DNA of 64,000 nt from Alphaproteobacteria bacterium (GCA_030424975.1 JAUHVY010000001.1:307093-371092), one strand, 5' to 3'. Positions 36,013 to 45,781 are shown, counted from the stretch's first letter. Notes: a model not told the origin generated them from the sequence alone. A program made the numbers and translations.

Positions 36013-36771
36013 ATGGCCGTAAGAAAAGAAAAAATTGAACGCCTGTGGATGCGGATTCTGGACACGGTTTTACCTCCGCGTTGTCCGGTTACAGGCGATA
36101 TTGTTGATGCGCAAGGCATGGTGTCCTCTGCGGCATGGGCAAAGCTTAATTTTATCGCGGATCCGATGTGTCGGTGTTGTGGTGTGCCGTTTGATTTTGA
36201 TCGCGAAGATGTTGGTGATGGCGGCTTATGTATGGCGTGTCTGCGACGCTCTCCTGCCTTCGTGAGTGCGCGCGCGCCCCTTGTGTATGACGAGGCCAGC
36301 CGCGATCTGATCCTTGCGTTCAAGCATGGCGATAAACCCCATATCGTGCCGAGCTTTATCCCGTGGCTGTTGCGGGCAGGTGAACATATGATTGAGGGGG
36401 CGGATTATTTCGTTCCCGTGCCGTTGCACAGGCGGCGTTTAATCGCTCGCAGATATAATCAGGCTGCGATTATGGCCCATGAATTATCCCGCGTAAGTGG
36501 TGTTGATGTTTTGCCTGCGGCGTTGTTGCGGGTACGATCAACCCCCAGTCAGGGGCATTTGAGCCACGAAGAGCGAAAGAAGAATGTGAACCGCGCGTTT
36601 CGTATAAGTAATTCATGCAATGAATTGATAAATAACAAAAATATTGTGTTGGTTGATGATGTGTTTACCACAGGCGCGACGGCAAATGAATGCGTAAAAA
36701 CATTAATGACGGGGGGCGCAAAGCGTGTGGATGTTCTGACGCTTGCGCGTGTGCTTCGTGATGATTTCTAA
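36013..36771 (+). CDS. ComF family phosphoribosyltransferase-like protein
   Basis: A protein of 252 residues. An N-terminal zinc-finger-like region (LPPRCPVTGDIV, DPMCRCCGVPFDFD, LCMACLRR) precedes the double-zinc ComF layout, then a phosphoribosyltransferase fold: LAFKHGDKPHIV, RRLIARRYNQAAIMAHELSR, and the PRPP-binding NIVLVDDVFTTGATANEC. ComF proteins act in natural transformation in some species; the precise reaction is not known. It is convergent with the ubiquinone hydroxylase gene (two bases between the stops). Confidence 0.9.
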   Translation: MAVRKEKIERLWMRILDTVLPPRCPVTGDIVDAQGMVSSAAWAKLNFIADPMCRCCGVPFDFDREDVGDGGLCMACLRRSPAFVSARAPLVYDEASRDLILAFKHGDKPHIVPSFIPWLLRAGEHMIEGADYFVPVPLHRRRLIARRYNQAAIMAHELSRVSGVDVLPAALLRVRSTPSQGHLSHEERKKNVNRAFRISNSCNELINNKNIVLVDDVFTTGATANECVKTLMTGGAKRVDVLTLARVLRDDF

Positions 36772-36773
36772 GG

Positions 36774-38012
36774 CTATAGTGTTTCGCCGCGTGTAATGCG
36801 ACCGCTATCGAGGCTTGGGGCAAGGCCATGTTGCATCGCCAGCATTTTAAGCGGAGAGAACCGATCAACCATCTTGAGCCCAATGCGACGGATGTCTTTG
36901 ATAGGGGCGCGGTGTGTTCCCACGATACGGTTCATGCGATCAACTCCGAAAAAGCGCGTGCCGATATCGATTGATCTACGTTTTTCATACTGTCGCAAGG
37001 TACTTTGTGCGCCTATATCGCCGCCGATTTTGGCTGTATCAAAAATGGTTTCAGCCAGTGTTGCGACATCCCGCAAGGAGAGGTTTAGCCCTTGTGCCGT
37101 GATAGGGGACATGACATGCGCGGCCTCGGCAATGAGCGCGGTGCGCGGTGCCGTCAGTCTATCGGCCTTAATTGCACAAAGCGGCCAACATTGCGGCGCG
37201 GTTTCCAATGTAATACCGCCAAGAATATTGTTTGTTGCCGCCTGTAATGTGTTTTCGAATGCGTCTTTTGGTAATTTCATTAATTCATCGGCGCGCGGCG
37301 TTTTTTCAACCCAAACGACACTCGATTGATTGCCCATCATGGGGACAAGAGCAAAGGGGCCGCCTTCGCGGTGAAATTCGGTGGATGTATTGTTATGTGA
37401 TCTGGAATGGTTGATAACGCAGGTTATGGCCGATTGATCATATTGTGTTCTGTGCGCTTTGATCCCTGCAATTTTACGCACCAGCGATCCGCGCCCGTCT
37501 GCGCCGACAATCAAGCTTGCGGATATGGTTTCGCCATTGTCAAGTGTGGCAATGACGCGTGCGCCGTTTTCGATTTTGTAATCTTCGAGCATAACAGGGC
37601 AATGCATCGTGATGTTTTCATGGGCATCGCATTGTTCGAAAAGATAAGCGCGCAATTTGTCATTCGGAATATTCATGCTGAAATAATCAAGGCCGATGTC
37701 AAAGGCATCAAATTCTGATGTGATGGTTTGTTGTCCGCGCATGCTGTCATCAATTAAGCACATGACTTCCATTTTGGTGCCGATTGATTCGTGAAATTCT
37801 TTTGTTCCTGCGGCCTTCAGGACGTTCAGTGATGTTTGCATCAGGGCAACGGTGCGCCCTGTTACGGGGGTGTCTTTTTCGGTGGCGGGTTTGTTTGGTT
37901 CAATTATGTGAACGCACAAGCCCTTATCCGCAAGGAGTTTCGCAAGCGTCAGCCCTGCAATCCCTGCGCCTGAAATCAAAATATCTGCCGTGTATTTTTT
38001 TGATTTTGTCAT
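36774..38012 (-). CDS. UbiH/COQ6-type FAD-dependent monooxygenase
   Basis: A protein of 412 residues. The FAD fingerprint is ADILISGAGIAGLTLAKLLADKG (read in two parts, from about residue 9). GADGRGSLVRKIAGI and ALIAEAAHVMSPITAQGLNLSLRDVATLAE are the two later FAD motifs of the UbiH/UbiF family. It should hydroxylate the ring of a ubiquinone precursor, in agreement with the ubiquinone-dependent bc1 complex encoded earlier; the ring position cannot be told from sequence. The ATG at 38012 has AAGAAGG eight bases upstream and is chosen over a TTG two codons before it. Confidence 0.9.
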   Translation of the reverse strand: MTKSKKYTADILISGAGIAGLTLAKLLADKGLCVHIIEPNKPATEKDTPVTGRTVALMQTSLNVLKAAGTKEFHESIGTKMEVMCLIDDSMRGQQTITSEFDAFDIGLDYFSMNIPNDKLRAYLFEQCDAHENITMHCPVMLEDYKIENGARVIATLDNGETISASLIVGADGRGSLVRKIAGIKAHRTQYDQSAITCVINHSRSHNNTSTEFHREGGPFALVPMMGNQSSVVWVEKTPRADELMKLPKDAFENTLQAATNNILGGITLETAPQCWPLCAIKADRLTAPRTALIAEAAHVMSPITAQGLNLSLRDVATLAETIFDTAKIGGDIGAQSTLRQYEKRRSIDIGTRFFGVDRMNRIVGTHRAPIKDIRRIGLKMVDRFSPLKMLAMQHGLAPSLDSGRITRGETL

Positions 38013-38091
38013 GTTCAAGCCCTTCTTAAGGCACTATAATCGCCTTTTATTGAACTGCAAGGGTTTACATTCAGGAAAGGGTTTAAATCGT

Positions 38092-38349
38092 ATGGCCAAT
38101 GTTGAAATCTACACGTGGACAACATGTCCTTATTGTATCAAAGCAAAGGGATTGCTTAATCGCAAAGGGGTTGAATTTACAGAATATAATATCACCGGCG
38201 ATGATGATGCGCGTGCAAAAATGGTTGAGCGTACAGGCGGGCCAAAATCCGTTCCTCAAATTTTTATCAATGATGTGCATTATGGCGGATGCGATGATTT
38301 GCATGCGTTAGATGCCGAAGGCAAACTGGATGTGATTCTCAATGGTTAA
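38092..38349 (+). CDS. grxC: glutaredoxin 3
   Basis: A class I glutaredoxin of 85 residues that reduces disulfides and mixed disulfides with glutathione. The active site is TTCPYCIKAK (about 10-19). GGPKSVPQIFIND has the cis-Pro loop, and HYGGCDDLHALDAEGKLD is the glutathione-binding end. AGGAAAGGG precedes by ten bases. It heads the run grxC, nitrilase-like, metC, HerA-like; the next gene overlaps it by eight bases. Confidence 0.95.
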   Translation: MANVEIYTWTTCPYCIKAKGLLNRKGVEFTEYNITGDDDARAKMVERTGGPKSVPQIFINDVHYGGCDDLHALDAEGKLDVILNG

Positions 38350-39178
38350 GACATTAAAGGTCGCGTGTGTTCAAATCACGAGCGGCCCTGATATTGCACA
38401 AAACCTTGAAAAGGCAGGTGCGTATGTGCGGCAAGCCGCAGCGGATGGCGCGCAATTTATTGTGACTCCTGAAAATACGTGCCATATCCGCTTTCCCGCT
38501 CATCTGAAAAAGGATAGTGCGCAGGCGCAGGAAACGCACCCCGGTGTGCCGTTCTTTTCTGATCTCGCGAAGGAGCTTGGCGTAACCATATTGGTCGGCT
38601 CTATGGCGATTAAGGCGGGAGATGAGAGATTGCTCAATCGCTCGTTCTTCTTTGCACCTGACGGATCGTTGAAGGTTGTTTACGATAAAATCCATCTGTT
38701 TGATGTGCAGCTGCCTACGGGGGAGATCCACGCCGAAAGCGATGTGATGCGCCCCGGCGCGCAGGCCGTTGTTGCGGGAATAGACGGAGATTTTAAGGTC
38801 GGTTTGAGCATTTGTTACGATCTGCGCTTTTCACATTTATATCGCGATCTTGCGAAGGCGGGTGCGAATATTTTATGTGTTCCGGCGGCGTTTACCGTGC
38901 CGACGGGGCAGGCGCATTGGGAAACATTGCTTCGCACGCGCGCAATTGAAACGGGTTCTTATGTTATGGCTGCCGCGCAAGTGGGCGAGCATGAGGGCGG
39001 GCGCAAAACATATGGTCATTCCATGATTATCGGCCCGTGGGGGCGCGTTTTGGCGCAAAAAGAAAGCGGCGAAGGGTATATCATACATGAAATTGATCTG
39101 CAGGAGGTTGAAACTGCGCGCGGCGCTATCCCTGCCTTGCAGCATGATCGGGAATATGAGGTGAAAGTTTATGAGTGA
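38342..39178 (+). CDS. carbon-nitrogen hydrolase (Nit1/Nit2-like)
   Basis: A nitrilase-superfamily amidase of 278 residues. The catalytic Glu is in VTPENTCH, the Lys in VVYDKIHLFDVQ, and the Cys in VGLSICYDLRF. The C-terminal end ALQHDREY fits the Nit branch. Nit1-type enzymes hydrolyse deaminated glutathione; co-transcription with grxC (8-base overlap) makes such a glutathione-repair role plausible. The stop overlaps the start of metC by eight bases. Confidence 0.9.
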   Translation: MVKTLKVACVQITSGPDIAQNLEKAGAYVRQAAADGAQFIVTPENTCHIRFPAHLKKDSAQAQETHPGVPFFSDLAKELGVTILVGSMAIKAGDERLLNRSFFFAPDGSLKVVYDKIHLFDVQLPTGEIHAESDVMRPGAQAVVAGIDGDFKVGLSICYDLRFSHLYRDLAKAGANILCVPAAFTVPTGQAHWETLLRTRAIETGSYVMAAAQVGEHEGGRKTYGHSMIIGPWGRVLAQKESGEGYIIHEIDLQEVETARGAIPALQHDREYEVKVYE

Positions 39179-40337
39179 TCATAAAAAGTACCGTAGAGAA
39201 ACGGACTTGATGCATGCAGGGCGTAAGCCCGATGATTATTTTGGTGTTGTAAATCCGCCTATTTGTCGTACATCGACCATTTTATACAAAGATTTGGCGG
39301 CTTATTTTGACCCGAATACGAAATATCGGTACGGGCGTGTGAATAATCCGCTATCGCAGTCGTTCGAGGAAGCAATTGCCGCGTTGGAAGGTGGTTTTCA
39401 TGCGATCACAGCGTCCAGTGGTTTGGCGGCGATTACCACCACGATGTTGGCATTTCTGCAAAGCGGAGATCATGTTTTGATGGTCGATAGTTGTTATCCG
39501 CCAACGCGTTTTTTTGCGAATAAGCAGTTGGCAGGTTTCGGCGTCGATATTGAATATTACGACCCGTTAATCGGTGCAGGAATTCAAGATTTAATCCGCG
39601 AAAACACAAAGATGATTTATCTGGAATCGCCGGGCTCAGCGACATTTGATGTGCAAGATGTTCCCGCGATTGTACGCATCGCAAAGCAGAACGCCATTTT
39701 AACAGTCATGGACAACACTTATTCTGCGGGGGTTTTGTTTAAACCGCTATCGCATGGTGTGAATATTTCTGTGCAGTCGGCGGCGAAATATTTAGGCGGG
39801 CATTCCGATGTTAACCTTGGTGTTGCCGTGGCGGATGATGAGGCGCATTATAAAAAATTGAAATCCTGTGCCGTGAATTTGGGAACATGCGCCGCAGCAG
39901 AGGATTTGTACCTCGCGATGCGCGGCCTTCGTACGCTAGAGATGCGTTTGGATCATGCGCATAAGAATATGATGTGCGTCCTTAGTTGGTTTGAGCGCCG
40001 CAAGGAAGTGCAAGCAATATATTGCCCGATTTTACAAAAATCACCGGGGCATAAAACGTGGAAACGTGATTTTAAAACGACCAATGGTTTGTTTAGCGTT
40101 TTGTTCAAGCCTGAATATTCTATGGAGCAGGTGGGACGCTTTGTTGATGCGCTTGCGCTTTTCCCTGTCGGGAGTAGTTGGGGTGGGTATGAAAGCCTGA
40201 TTCAGCCGCAAGATATGAAGAGCTACCGCTCAAATTGGGAAAAAGAAGGCGTGTTCCTAAGGTTTCAGATCGGGAATGAGAATCCGCAAGACTTAATTGA
40301 GGATTTAGATAATGCAATCAAATTCTTACGTGCATAA
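39171..40337 (+). CDS. metC: cystathionine beta-lyase
   Basis: A PLP enzyme of 388 residues in the Cys/Met metabolism family. TRRE-like start (YRRETDLMHAGRKPD), TKYRYGRVNNP, AITASSGLAAITTTMLAF, TVMDNTYSAGVLFKP and the Schiff-base lysine in SVQSAAKYLGGHSDVNLG, then SWGGYESLIQP. These fit MetC, which splits cystathionine to homocysteine, better than the gamma-synthase, but the two families overlap in sequence. It is the third gene in the grxC operon. Confidence 0.88.
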   Translation: MSDHKKYRRETDLMHAGRKPDDYFGVVNPPICRTSTILYKDLAAYFDPNTKYRYGRVNNPLSQSFEEAIAALEGGFHAITASSGLAAITTTMLAFLQSGDHVLMVDSCYPPTRFFANKQLAGFGVDIEYYDPLIGAGIQDLIRENTKMIYLESPGSATFDVQDVPAIVRIAKQNAILTVMDNTYSAGVLFKPLSHGVNISVQSAAKYLGGHSDVNLGVAVADDEAHYKKLKSCAVNLGTCAAAEDLYLAMRGLRTLEMRLDHAHKNMMCVLSWFERRKEVQAIYCPILQKSPGHKTWKRDFKTTNGLFSVLFKPEYSMEQVGRFVDALALFPVGSSWGGYESLIQPQDMKSYRSNWEKEGVFLRFQIGNENPQDLIEDLDNAIKFLRA

Positions 40338-40358
40338 GTTAAGTTAATGGGGGCGGAT

Positions 40359-41840
40359 ATGACATGTTTGCAAGATGATGCAATATTCCTTGGTAAGAGT
40401 GACAATGGTGAGGGTGAGAACCAATATTTCCCGTTAAAGTGGGGGAATCGTCATGGTTTGATTGCGGGGGCAACAGGAACAGGAAAAACTGTTACTCTTC
40501 AGGTGCTTGCGGAGGGATTCTCAAGTGCAGGTGTGCCTGTTTTTATGGCGGACGTAAAAGGTGATTTGTCCGGCTTGTCGCGTGATTCCGAAATGGAGGA
40601 TTTCCTTGTTAAAAGGTCGCAGCTTATCGGGTTTTTGGATGAGTATGATGCTGCCCCTTTCCCCACGGTTTTCTGGGATTTATTCGGTGAGCAAGGGCAC
40701 CCCGTAAGAACGACCGTATCGGAAATCGGTCCGCTTTTGTTATCGCGTATGTTGGAGCTGAATGATACGCAAGAGGGTGTGTTAAATATCGCTTTCCGTG
40801 TTGCGGATGGGCAGGGACTTTTATTGCTTGATTTAAAGGATTTACGCGCATTACTTAATGTTGTGAATGAGCAGCGCGCAGAGATTTCTTCGGCCTATGG
40901 AAATGTGTCGCCGCAGTCAATCGGTGCAATTCAACGCTCATTACTTCGTTTAGAGGATCAAGGCGCAGGGAAATTCTTTGGTGAACCTGCACTTGATCTA
41001 CGCGATTTTATGCGCACAGATAAAGATGGGCGCGGTATGGTAAATATACTGGCGGCGGATAAATTAATGAATTCTCCGCGTCTTTACGGTACGTTTTTGC
41101 TTTGGATGTTATCTGAGCTGTTTGAGGAGTTGCCCGAAGCCGGTGATGCGGATCGCCCGAAGCTTGTCTTTTTCTTCGATGAAGCGCATTTATTGTTCAA
41201 CGACGCCCCAAAGGCATTATTGGAAAAGGTCGAGCAAGTTGTGCGTTTGATCCGATCAAAGGGCGTTGGCGTGTTTTTTGTCACTCAAAGCCCCGATGAT
41301 ATACCTGATACTGTATTGGGGCAGCTTGGAAACCGCGTACAGCACGCATTGCGCGCGTTTACTCCGAAACAGCAAAAAGCCATTCGCATGGCATCACAAA
41401 CATATCGCGCGAACCCTGCCTTTAACGTCGAGGAAGTTATCACCGCAATGGGGGTGGGTGAGGCGCTTGTTTCCACTTTGGAGGGCAAGGGGCAGCCATC
41501 CATCGTGCAGCGTACAATGATCCGTCCGCCATCCTCTAAATTGGGTCCGGTTACAAAGGCTGTGCGTAAAAGCATTATGATGGAAAGCCTGATGTCCGAT
41601 AAATATGATACGGCCGTCGATAATGAATCTGCCTATGAGGTTTTACAGGAACGTGCCGCAAAGGCCGCGAAACATGCTGAAAAAGAAAAGGTGTCAAAGC
41701 CGAAGAAGCGTTCATCAAGCAGGCAAAGCGTTGGCGAAGCGGCAGTAAAATCGCTTGTGCGCTCTCTTAGTTCGTCTGTCGGGCGGACAATTGCACGTGA
41801 AATTGTACGCGGATTTATGGGAGCGTTAAAAAAGCGCTAA
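40359..41840 (+). CDS. HerA-like DUF853 ATPase
   Basis: An ATPase of 493 residues in the HerA-FtsK branch, DUF853 family. Walker A is [17 protein letters not shown] (about 32-48), Walker B is [13 protein letters not shown] (about 266-278), and [12 protein letters not shown] is the sensor region. The length and C-terminal basic tail ([19 protein letters not shown]) are ordinary. The role of the family is unknown; it is thought to act on DNA or as a helicase. The ATG at 40359 is chosen since GGGGGCGG lies before it; an ATG four codons upstream is also possible. Ten bases past metC. Confidence 0.9.
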   Translation: MTCLQDDAIFLGKSDNGEGENQYFPLKWGNRHGLIAGATGTGKTVTLQVLAEGFSSAGVPVFMADVKGDLSGLSRDSEMEDFLVKRSQLIGFLDEYDAAPFPTVFWDLFGEQGHPVRTTVSEIGPLLLSRMLELNDTQEGVLNIAFRVADGQGLLLLDLKDLRALLNVVNEQRAEISSAYGNVSPQSIGAIQRSLLRLEDQGAGKFFGEPALDLRDFMRTDKDGRGMVNILAADKLMNSPRLYGTFLLWMLSELFEELPEAGDADRPKLVFFFDEAHLLFNDAPKALLEKVEQVVRLIRSKGVGVFFVTQSPDDIPDTVLGQLGNRVQHALRAFTPKQQKAIRMASQTYRANPAFNVEEVITAMGVGEALVSTLEGKGQPSIVQRTMIRPPSSKLGPVTKAVRKSIMMESLMSDKYDTAVDNESAYEVLQERAAKAAKHAEKEKVSKPKKRSSSRQSVGEAAVKSLVRSLSSSVGRTIAREIVRGFMGALKKR

Positions 41841-41850
41841 GCTTTTGTGA

Positions 41851-42279
41851 TTATGGCTCGGGTGCGCGCATCAAGGCAATGTGCTCATCTGTTGGCGGAT
41901 TGAAGCTGTCTGTCTCCTCGAAACCAAAACGTTCATAGAGGCTCATTGCAGGGTTTGTGCCCGCGACGCTAGCGAATGCGGGTGTGCATTCCTCATCAAG
42001 GAGGGCTGTGACCTCTGTCATCATTTCGCTGCCTAAGCCTTCGCCTTGATAATCGGGATGCACAAAGAAGCGCGCGATATGCACACTTTTATCTGCATTT
42101 TGCGAAACGATGGTAACGCCAAGAATATCTTCCTCTTCCTGTACACAAAAAACGCGGTCGTTTTCGATATAATCCGCCAGAATTTCCGCGCGAACAGGCT
42201 CGGCGTTTTGCTCATCCCAGAATGCGGAAAGATCTTGGATTTCATCAAGGTCGTCAAGTGTTGCAAGGCGTACGGGCAT
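41851..42279 (-). CDS. GNAT family N-acetyltransferase
   Basis: A protein of 142 residues with the GNAT fold. ILGVTIVSQNADKSVHIARFFVHPDYQGEGLGSEMM (in two parts) contains the acetyl-CoA binding Q-x-x-G-x-G motif, and NPAMSLYERFGFEETD is the family's motif B region. Substrate unknown. It lies 28 bases downstream of an XRE regulator gene on the same strand, a layout also met in some toxin-antitoxin operons, though nothing else supports that. Its stop is 10 bases from the convergent HerA-like gene. Confidence 0.85.
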   Translation of the reverse strand: MPVRLATLDDLDEIQDLSAFWDEQNAEPVRAEILADYIENDRVFCVQEEEDILGVTIVSQNADKSVHIARFFVHPDYQGEGLGSEMMTEVTALLDEECTPAFASVAGTNPAMSLYERFGFEETDSFNPPTDEHIALMRAPEP

Positions 42280-42307
42280 GTTTAGATACTCAAAGTCATA
42301 AGTTATT

Positions 42308-42622
42308 TTAGGTTAAATCACCGACATTAACCCCAAGGGCACCGGCGATAGCCTTCATGGCACGTAATGATCCGTCTTTTTTTCCGGTTTCAATCTCTGT
42401 CAAATAGGGGCGGGAAATGCCCGATTTTTCGGCCAAATCAGATTGCGTCATTTGGCGGAATTTACGGATGATTTTAATCGGGTGCGATTGGCGCGCAGAA
42501 ATTTGATCCAGTACATCATCGGGAAGTTCGCTGTCTTGTCCGCTACCTGTCAGGTCACGGTAATCATGTAGCGGAACCAAAACATATGGTTTTCCCTGAA
42601 TGTGTAATAAATCGTATTTCAT
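42308..42622 (-). CDS. XRE family HTH regulator
   Basis: A protein of 104 residues. The N-terminal part (MKYDLLHIQGKPYVLVPLHD) has the short beta pattern of PhD-like antitoxins. The C-terminal part is a helix-turn-helix (KIIRKFRQMTQSDLAEKSGI, SRPYLTEIETGKKDGSLRAM) of the Cro/CI type. It is upstream of the GNAT gene and may regulate it. No palindrome could be assigned in the 60 bases in front of the gene with confidence. Confidence 0.82.
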   Translation of the reverse strand: MKYDLLHIQGKPYVLVPLHDYRDLTGSGQDSELPDDVLDQISARQSHPIKIIRKFRQMTQSDLAEKSGISRPYLTEIETGKKDGSLRAMKAIAGALGVNVGDLT

Positions 42623-42684
42623 GGCTGCTTTCCCTCCTGATCAACCTGGCAACATTGTATCAAGAATTTAACATATGTATAGGG

Positions 42685-43716
42685 TTAAAACCGTTTCGTC
42701 AGTGTGACAGAGCCGAAGACACTGTTTTCATCTTGGGCTTTAAATTCCTTGGTGCGCAGGTTCAGAGTGTAAGACAAGCGCCAATCATCATACATGAGTG
42801 ATACACCGCCGTTTACATCGCCGACGAAATATTCTTTATCGACACTGTGGCTGTCTTTGAATGTGTTGCCGTCAAGAAAGATGTCGCGTGCAACGGCGCG
42901 CCCGTGTAATCCTGCAAAAACTTGCCAGTCAAAGCCATCGCCGCCATTTGCAAAAACGCCTGTGCCGGGGAGGGCAGGGCGCACACGTGGTGGTGTGTCG
43001 ATAAGCTTGGTCGAGCCAAGAACAAAAGTTGCCCCCGTTCCGATATTTGTGCGCACATTCCCTAATGATACGGATACACTTGGTTCAATGCGGAAATTCA
43101 TGTGTTTGAAATCGTGGCTATAGGCAAATGGCATGCGGCGTTGCCATGATACGATCAGGCCGGGTTCAAATTCTAATTGGTTTTTCCATCCTTTGGGAAT
43201 GGGGGAATCCGTAACGTGCTTGTGAATGAATTTCTGTGTCTGTTCACCTAATGCTTCGGGGCCGATGACGCCAAGGGTGAATTCCAATTCGTCGACATGT
43301 TCAGGGACGGTTTCGTTATAGGTTACATTCGCAAGCCCGACAGAGCCGTATAAAAAGGCCGCCCACGGGCGATCATTTTCCGGTTGTTCTGCAATTTTGA
43401 TGTCTTCGGGCGTGTAGATGTTGTGGCCAAGTGTGTAAAAGGTTGATGTTGAGCTGTTTACATCAAATGTCGGTATTTTTTCCGCCACCGTGTCAATAAC
43501 GGGCGGAACGTTAATGTTTGTATCAAACCAAGTTGCGCGAACGCCGCTGGTGTAAAAACGGTCTGTACCACCGCCGAAATTATCATTTTCTATTGAAAGG
43601 CTAAGGTAGGAGGCGCTTTCTTTTTCAAGACTTTTTAATGCAGGTTCTTCTGCATGAACAATATGAGCCTGCGTGGTCAAGATAAGAGTGAGGAGCGTTG
43701 CGCCTTTTAATTTCAT
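42685..43716 (-). CDS. LpxR/DUF2219 family lipid A deacylase-like outer-membrane protein
   Basis: A protein of 343 residues with a signal peptide (1-22, HAEE). SIENDNFGGGTDRFYTSGVR near the start carries the catalytic Asn-Asp of LpxR, with the Thr/Ser of YTSG; GHNIYTPED, NDRPWAAFLYGS and a His in HKHVTD follow, and the protein ends in VTLTKRF, as an outer-membrane barrel does. LpxR removes the 3'-acyloxyacyl group of lipid A. Alphaproteobacteria have many DUF2219 proteins not tested for this activity. Confidence 0.87.
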   Translation of the reverse strand: MKLKGATLLTLILTTQAHIVHAEEPALKSLEKESASYLSLSIENDNFGGGTDRFYTSGVRATWFDTNINVPPVIDTVAEKIPTFDVNSSTSTFYTLGHNIYTPEDIKIAEQPENDRPWAAFLYGSVGLANVTYNETVPEHVDELEFTLGVIGPEALGEQTQKFIHKHVTDSPIPKGWKNQLEFEPGLIVSWQRRMPFAYSHDFKHMNFRIEPSVSVSLGNVRTNIGTGATFVLGSTKLIDTPPRVRPALPGTGVFANGGDGFDWQVFAGLHGRAVARDIFLDGNTFKDSHSVDKEYFVGDVNGGVSLMYDDWRLSYTLNLRTKEFKAQDENSVFGSVTLTKRF

Positions 43717-43784
43717 TCGTTTACTTTCAAAATATCGTTATGTTTATCTATCCTATATAACGTGATTATGCTAGAAAACAATCC

Positions 43785-44444
43785 ATGACAATATCGAATT
43801 ATTATGAATTCGGCCCCGATGCCGACAAGGTTAAGTCGTTGATTTTCATGCTACATGGTGTGGGATCAAACGGGCAAGACCTTATATCTCTCGCGCCGTA
43901 TTTGGCAAACGCTGTGCCTGATGCGATGTTTATTTCACCTGATGCGCCTTTTGCCTGTGATATGGTGCCGCCTGGTTACCCTAACTCTTTTCAATGGTTT
44001 TCCTTACAGGACCGTGACCCGAAGGTGATGCTGGATGGCGTGAAGGGTGTCTTTGATCAGGTGGAGGAATTTGTCACAGCACAGGCCGCGCGTTTTGATG
44101 TGCCGATGGATAAGGTTGTTTTGCTTGGCTTTTCGCAAGGAACAATGACCAGCTTGCATTGCGCGCCACGTTTTAAGGATAAAGTCGCAGGTGTTCTGGG
44201 GTATTCCGGTGCTTTACTTTGGGATGGTGATTGCGATGCATCAGCATTGCAGAAAATGCCGATACATTTGATTCATGGTGATTACGATGATGTCGTTCCG
44301 GTTGCCGCGTTAAAGAATGCCCAAGAAACGCTTTCTGCGCATGGGTATGATATTAAAACCTATGTGTGCCGTGGCTTAACGCATTCCATTGATCAGGCCG
44401 GAATTGATAAGGGCATGCAGTTTTTGAAGAATGTTTTATCCTGA
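43785..44444 (+). CDS. carboxylesterase / phospholipase (alpha/beta hydrolase)
   Basis: A protein of 219 residues of the Abhydrolase_2 family. LIFMLHGVGSNGQDLISLAP carries the oxyanion HG, LLGFSQGTMTS the nucleophile elbow (GFSQG), and the Asp and His are in HGDYDDVVPV and GLTHSIDQ. The set is complete. Such enzymes (YpfH- or acyl-protein thioesterase-like) cleave short esters or lysophospholipids. The following gene begins 20 bases on and may be in the same unit. Confidence 0.9.
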   Translation: MTISNYYEFGPDADKVKSLIFMLHGVGSNGQDLISLAPYLANAVPDAMFISPDAPFACDMVPPGYPNSFQWFSLQDRDPKVMLDGVKGVFDQVEEFVTAQAARFDVPMDKVVLLGFSQGTMTSLHCAPRFKDKVAGVLGYSGALLWDGDCDASALQKMPIHLIHGDYDDVVPVAALKNAQETLSAHGYDIKTYVCRGLTHSIDQAGIDKGMQFLKNVLS

Positions 44445-44464
44445 TGTAAATGAAGGATCATGCA

Positions 44465-45781
44465 ATGGAAACATATAAGCTTTTCAAGCTGGATGAGGGC
44501 GGTGAAACCTATAAAACGGCGGCGCATTATGGTTCTGTGCGTCAGGGGTTTTATAAGGCATTTGCACATGATCGCGCGGTGTTTAATGATGAGGTTGCAA
44601 AGAAACGTTTGATTGAAAATATTGCATCAATTGATCCGAATATTCATGAAACGCTCGGTTTAAATGCACCTGTTATTCAGGTGCAGGATAACCAGATTCA
44701 ATCTCATCCGCGGGGGTATGAGCAATTCCCGACAATTTATGAGAATAGTTACGGCATCGCCCAAGAGGACGGTTCAACCAAAGATGTGGTTGAGATGTAT
44801 ATGTTTTCGCCCATTGGCTATGACGGGCAGTATTACGAGCCGCAGGATGCAACTTTATTATCTGATGAGAAGGATATAAAACGCGTTGAGGCAATGTTGT
44901 TTGCAGGTGGGTGGTTAACCCCCGCCGTCATTAGCAGCCAAAAGCAAAACGGCGTTGAGGTTCCGCATGATTATGAGCCGATTGAAGATGATGCCAAGCT
45001 ACATGCAAGCGCTCACACCCGTATTTGTTTTATTGCGCAGGGGCAAACATTGGTCATGTTAGAAGATTACGATGAACGGGTAGCGGAGCAAAGGGCAGCG
45101 ACGGATCTGGTCATGAGCCGTATTGATGAAATTGTAAAACAAGATTTGCGCGAAGGGTTTATGGCGCAAATACCGCAGGGTGAGGATTACTATATTAATT
45201 CCATGATCAGCCAAAGTGATGATGTGCCGCCAAAAAATGTCTATGAGATTTCTGTGCGTCAAAGCGGAAATGTTGGAATGATGGCCGCGGGGCAGCCATT
45301 GACCATGCAGGATAATGATTTTTTTCATGTGAAGAACGGGCACGGCAGAGGGGAGTGTGTGATTTCCCCTAATACAAAAACGCAGCAAGGGCGCGCATTA
45401 AAAGCATTGATGGATGATGTACCGCAAAAACCGCATCTGTCTGATTACCCGTCTTTGGTCGCGGATCTGCCATTTGAGGAAGGTGGCTTTGATGCCATGC
45501 TTGGGGTGAACGGACATGTGCCGATGATGCGAGAATTTCAGGGGCATAAGGTTCTGATCTATAATACGGATGACCCGCAATATGATGAATTTTGTCCGCC
45601 CGATTCTATTCCGTTTTCTGCTGAATTGTATAACTGGTTACAGGCGGATGCTGCAGACCAGCAAATGGGAATTTCTGCACCGCCTGCGCCGGATGAATTG
45701 GTACGCGAGATTGAGATGTTGGAATATCGTTTGGGACATGACGGAAACGCACCGGGGCTCCTGCCTGATAATGATATGTAA
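44465..45781 (+). CDS. hypothetical protein
   Basis: A soluble acidic protein of 438 residues that I do not recognise. It has no signal peptide, no membrane segment and no repeat. Sequence of note: HPRGYEQFPTIYENSYGIAQ, EMYMFSPIGYDGQYYEP, FFHVKNGHGRGECVISPNT and a C-terminal acidic tail. The ATG at 44465 follows AAGGATC by seven bases and is preferred to an ATG five codons earlier. The base and codon use resemble the neighbours, so it is unlikely to be a recent arrival. Confidence 0.75.
   Translation: METYKLFKLDEGGETYKTAAHYGSVRQGFYKAFAHDRAVFNDEVAKKRLIENIASIDPNIHETLGLNAPVIQVQDNQIQSHPRGYEQFPTIYENSYGIAQEDGSTKDVVEMYMFSPIGYDGQYYEPQDATLLSDEKDIKRVEAMLFAGGWLTPAVISSQKQNGVEVPHDYEPIEDDAKLHASAHTRICFIAQGQTLVMLEDYDERVAEQRAATDLVMSRIDEIVKQDLREGFMAQIPQGEDYYINSMISQSDDVPPKNVYEISVRQSGNVGMMAAGQPLTMQDNDFFHVKNGHGRGECVISPNTKTQQGRALKALMDDVPQKPHLSDYPSLVADLPFEEGGFDAMLGVNGHVPMMREFQGHKVLIYNTDDPQYDEFCPPDSIPFSAELYNWLQADAADQQMGISAPPAPDELVREIEMLEYRLGHDGNAPGLLPDNDM

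Noticed and set aside
36013-36771. A competence operon around the ComF gene
   Set aside because: No other competence gene is adjacent; the gene stands between unrelated methyltransferase and ubiquinone genes.
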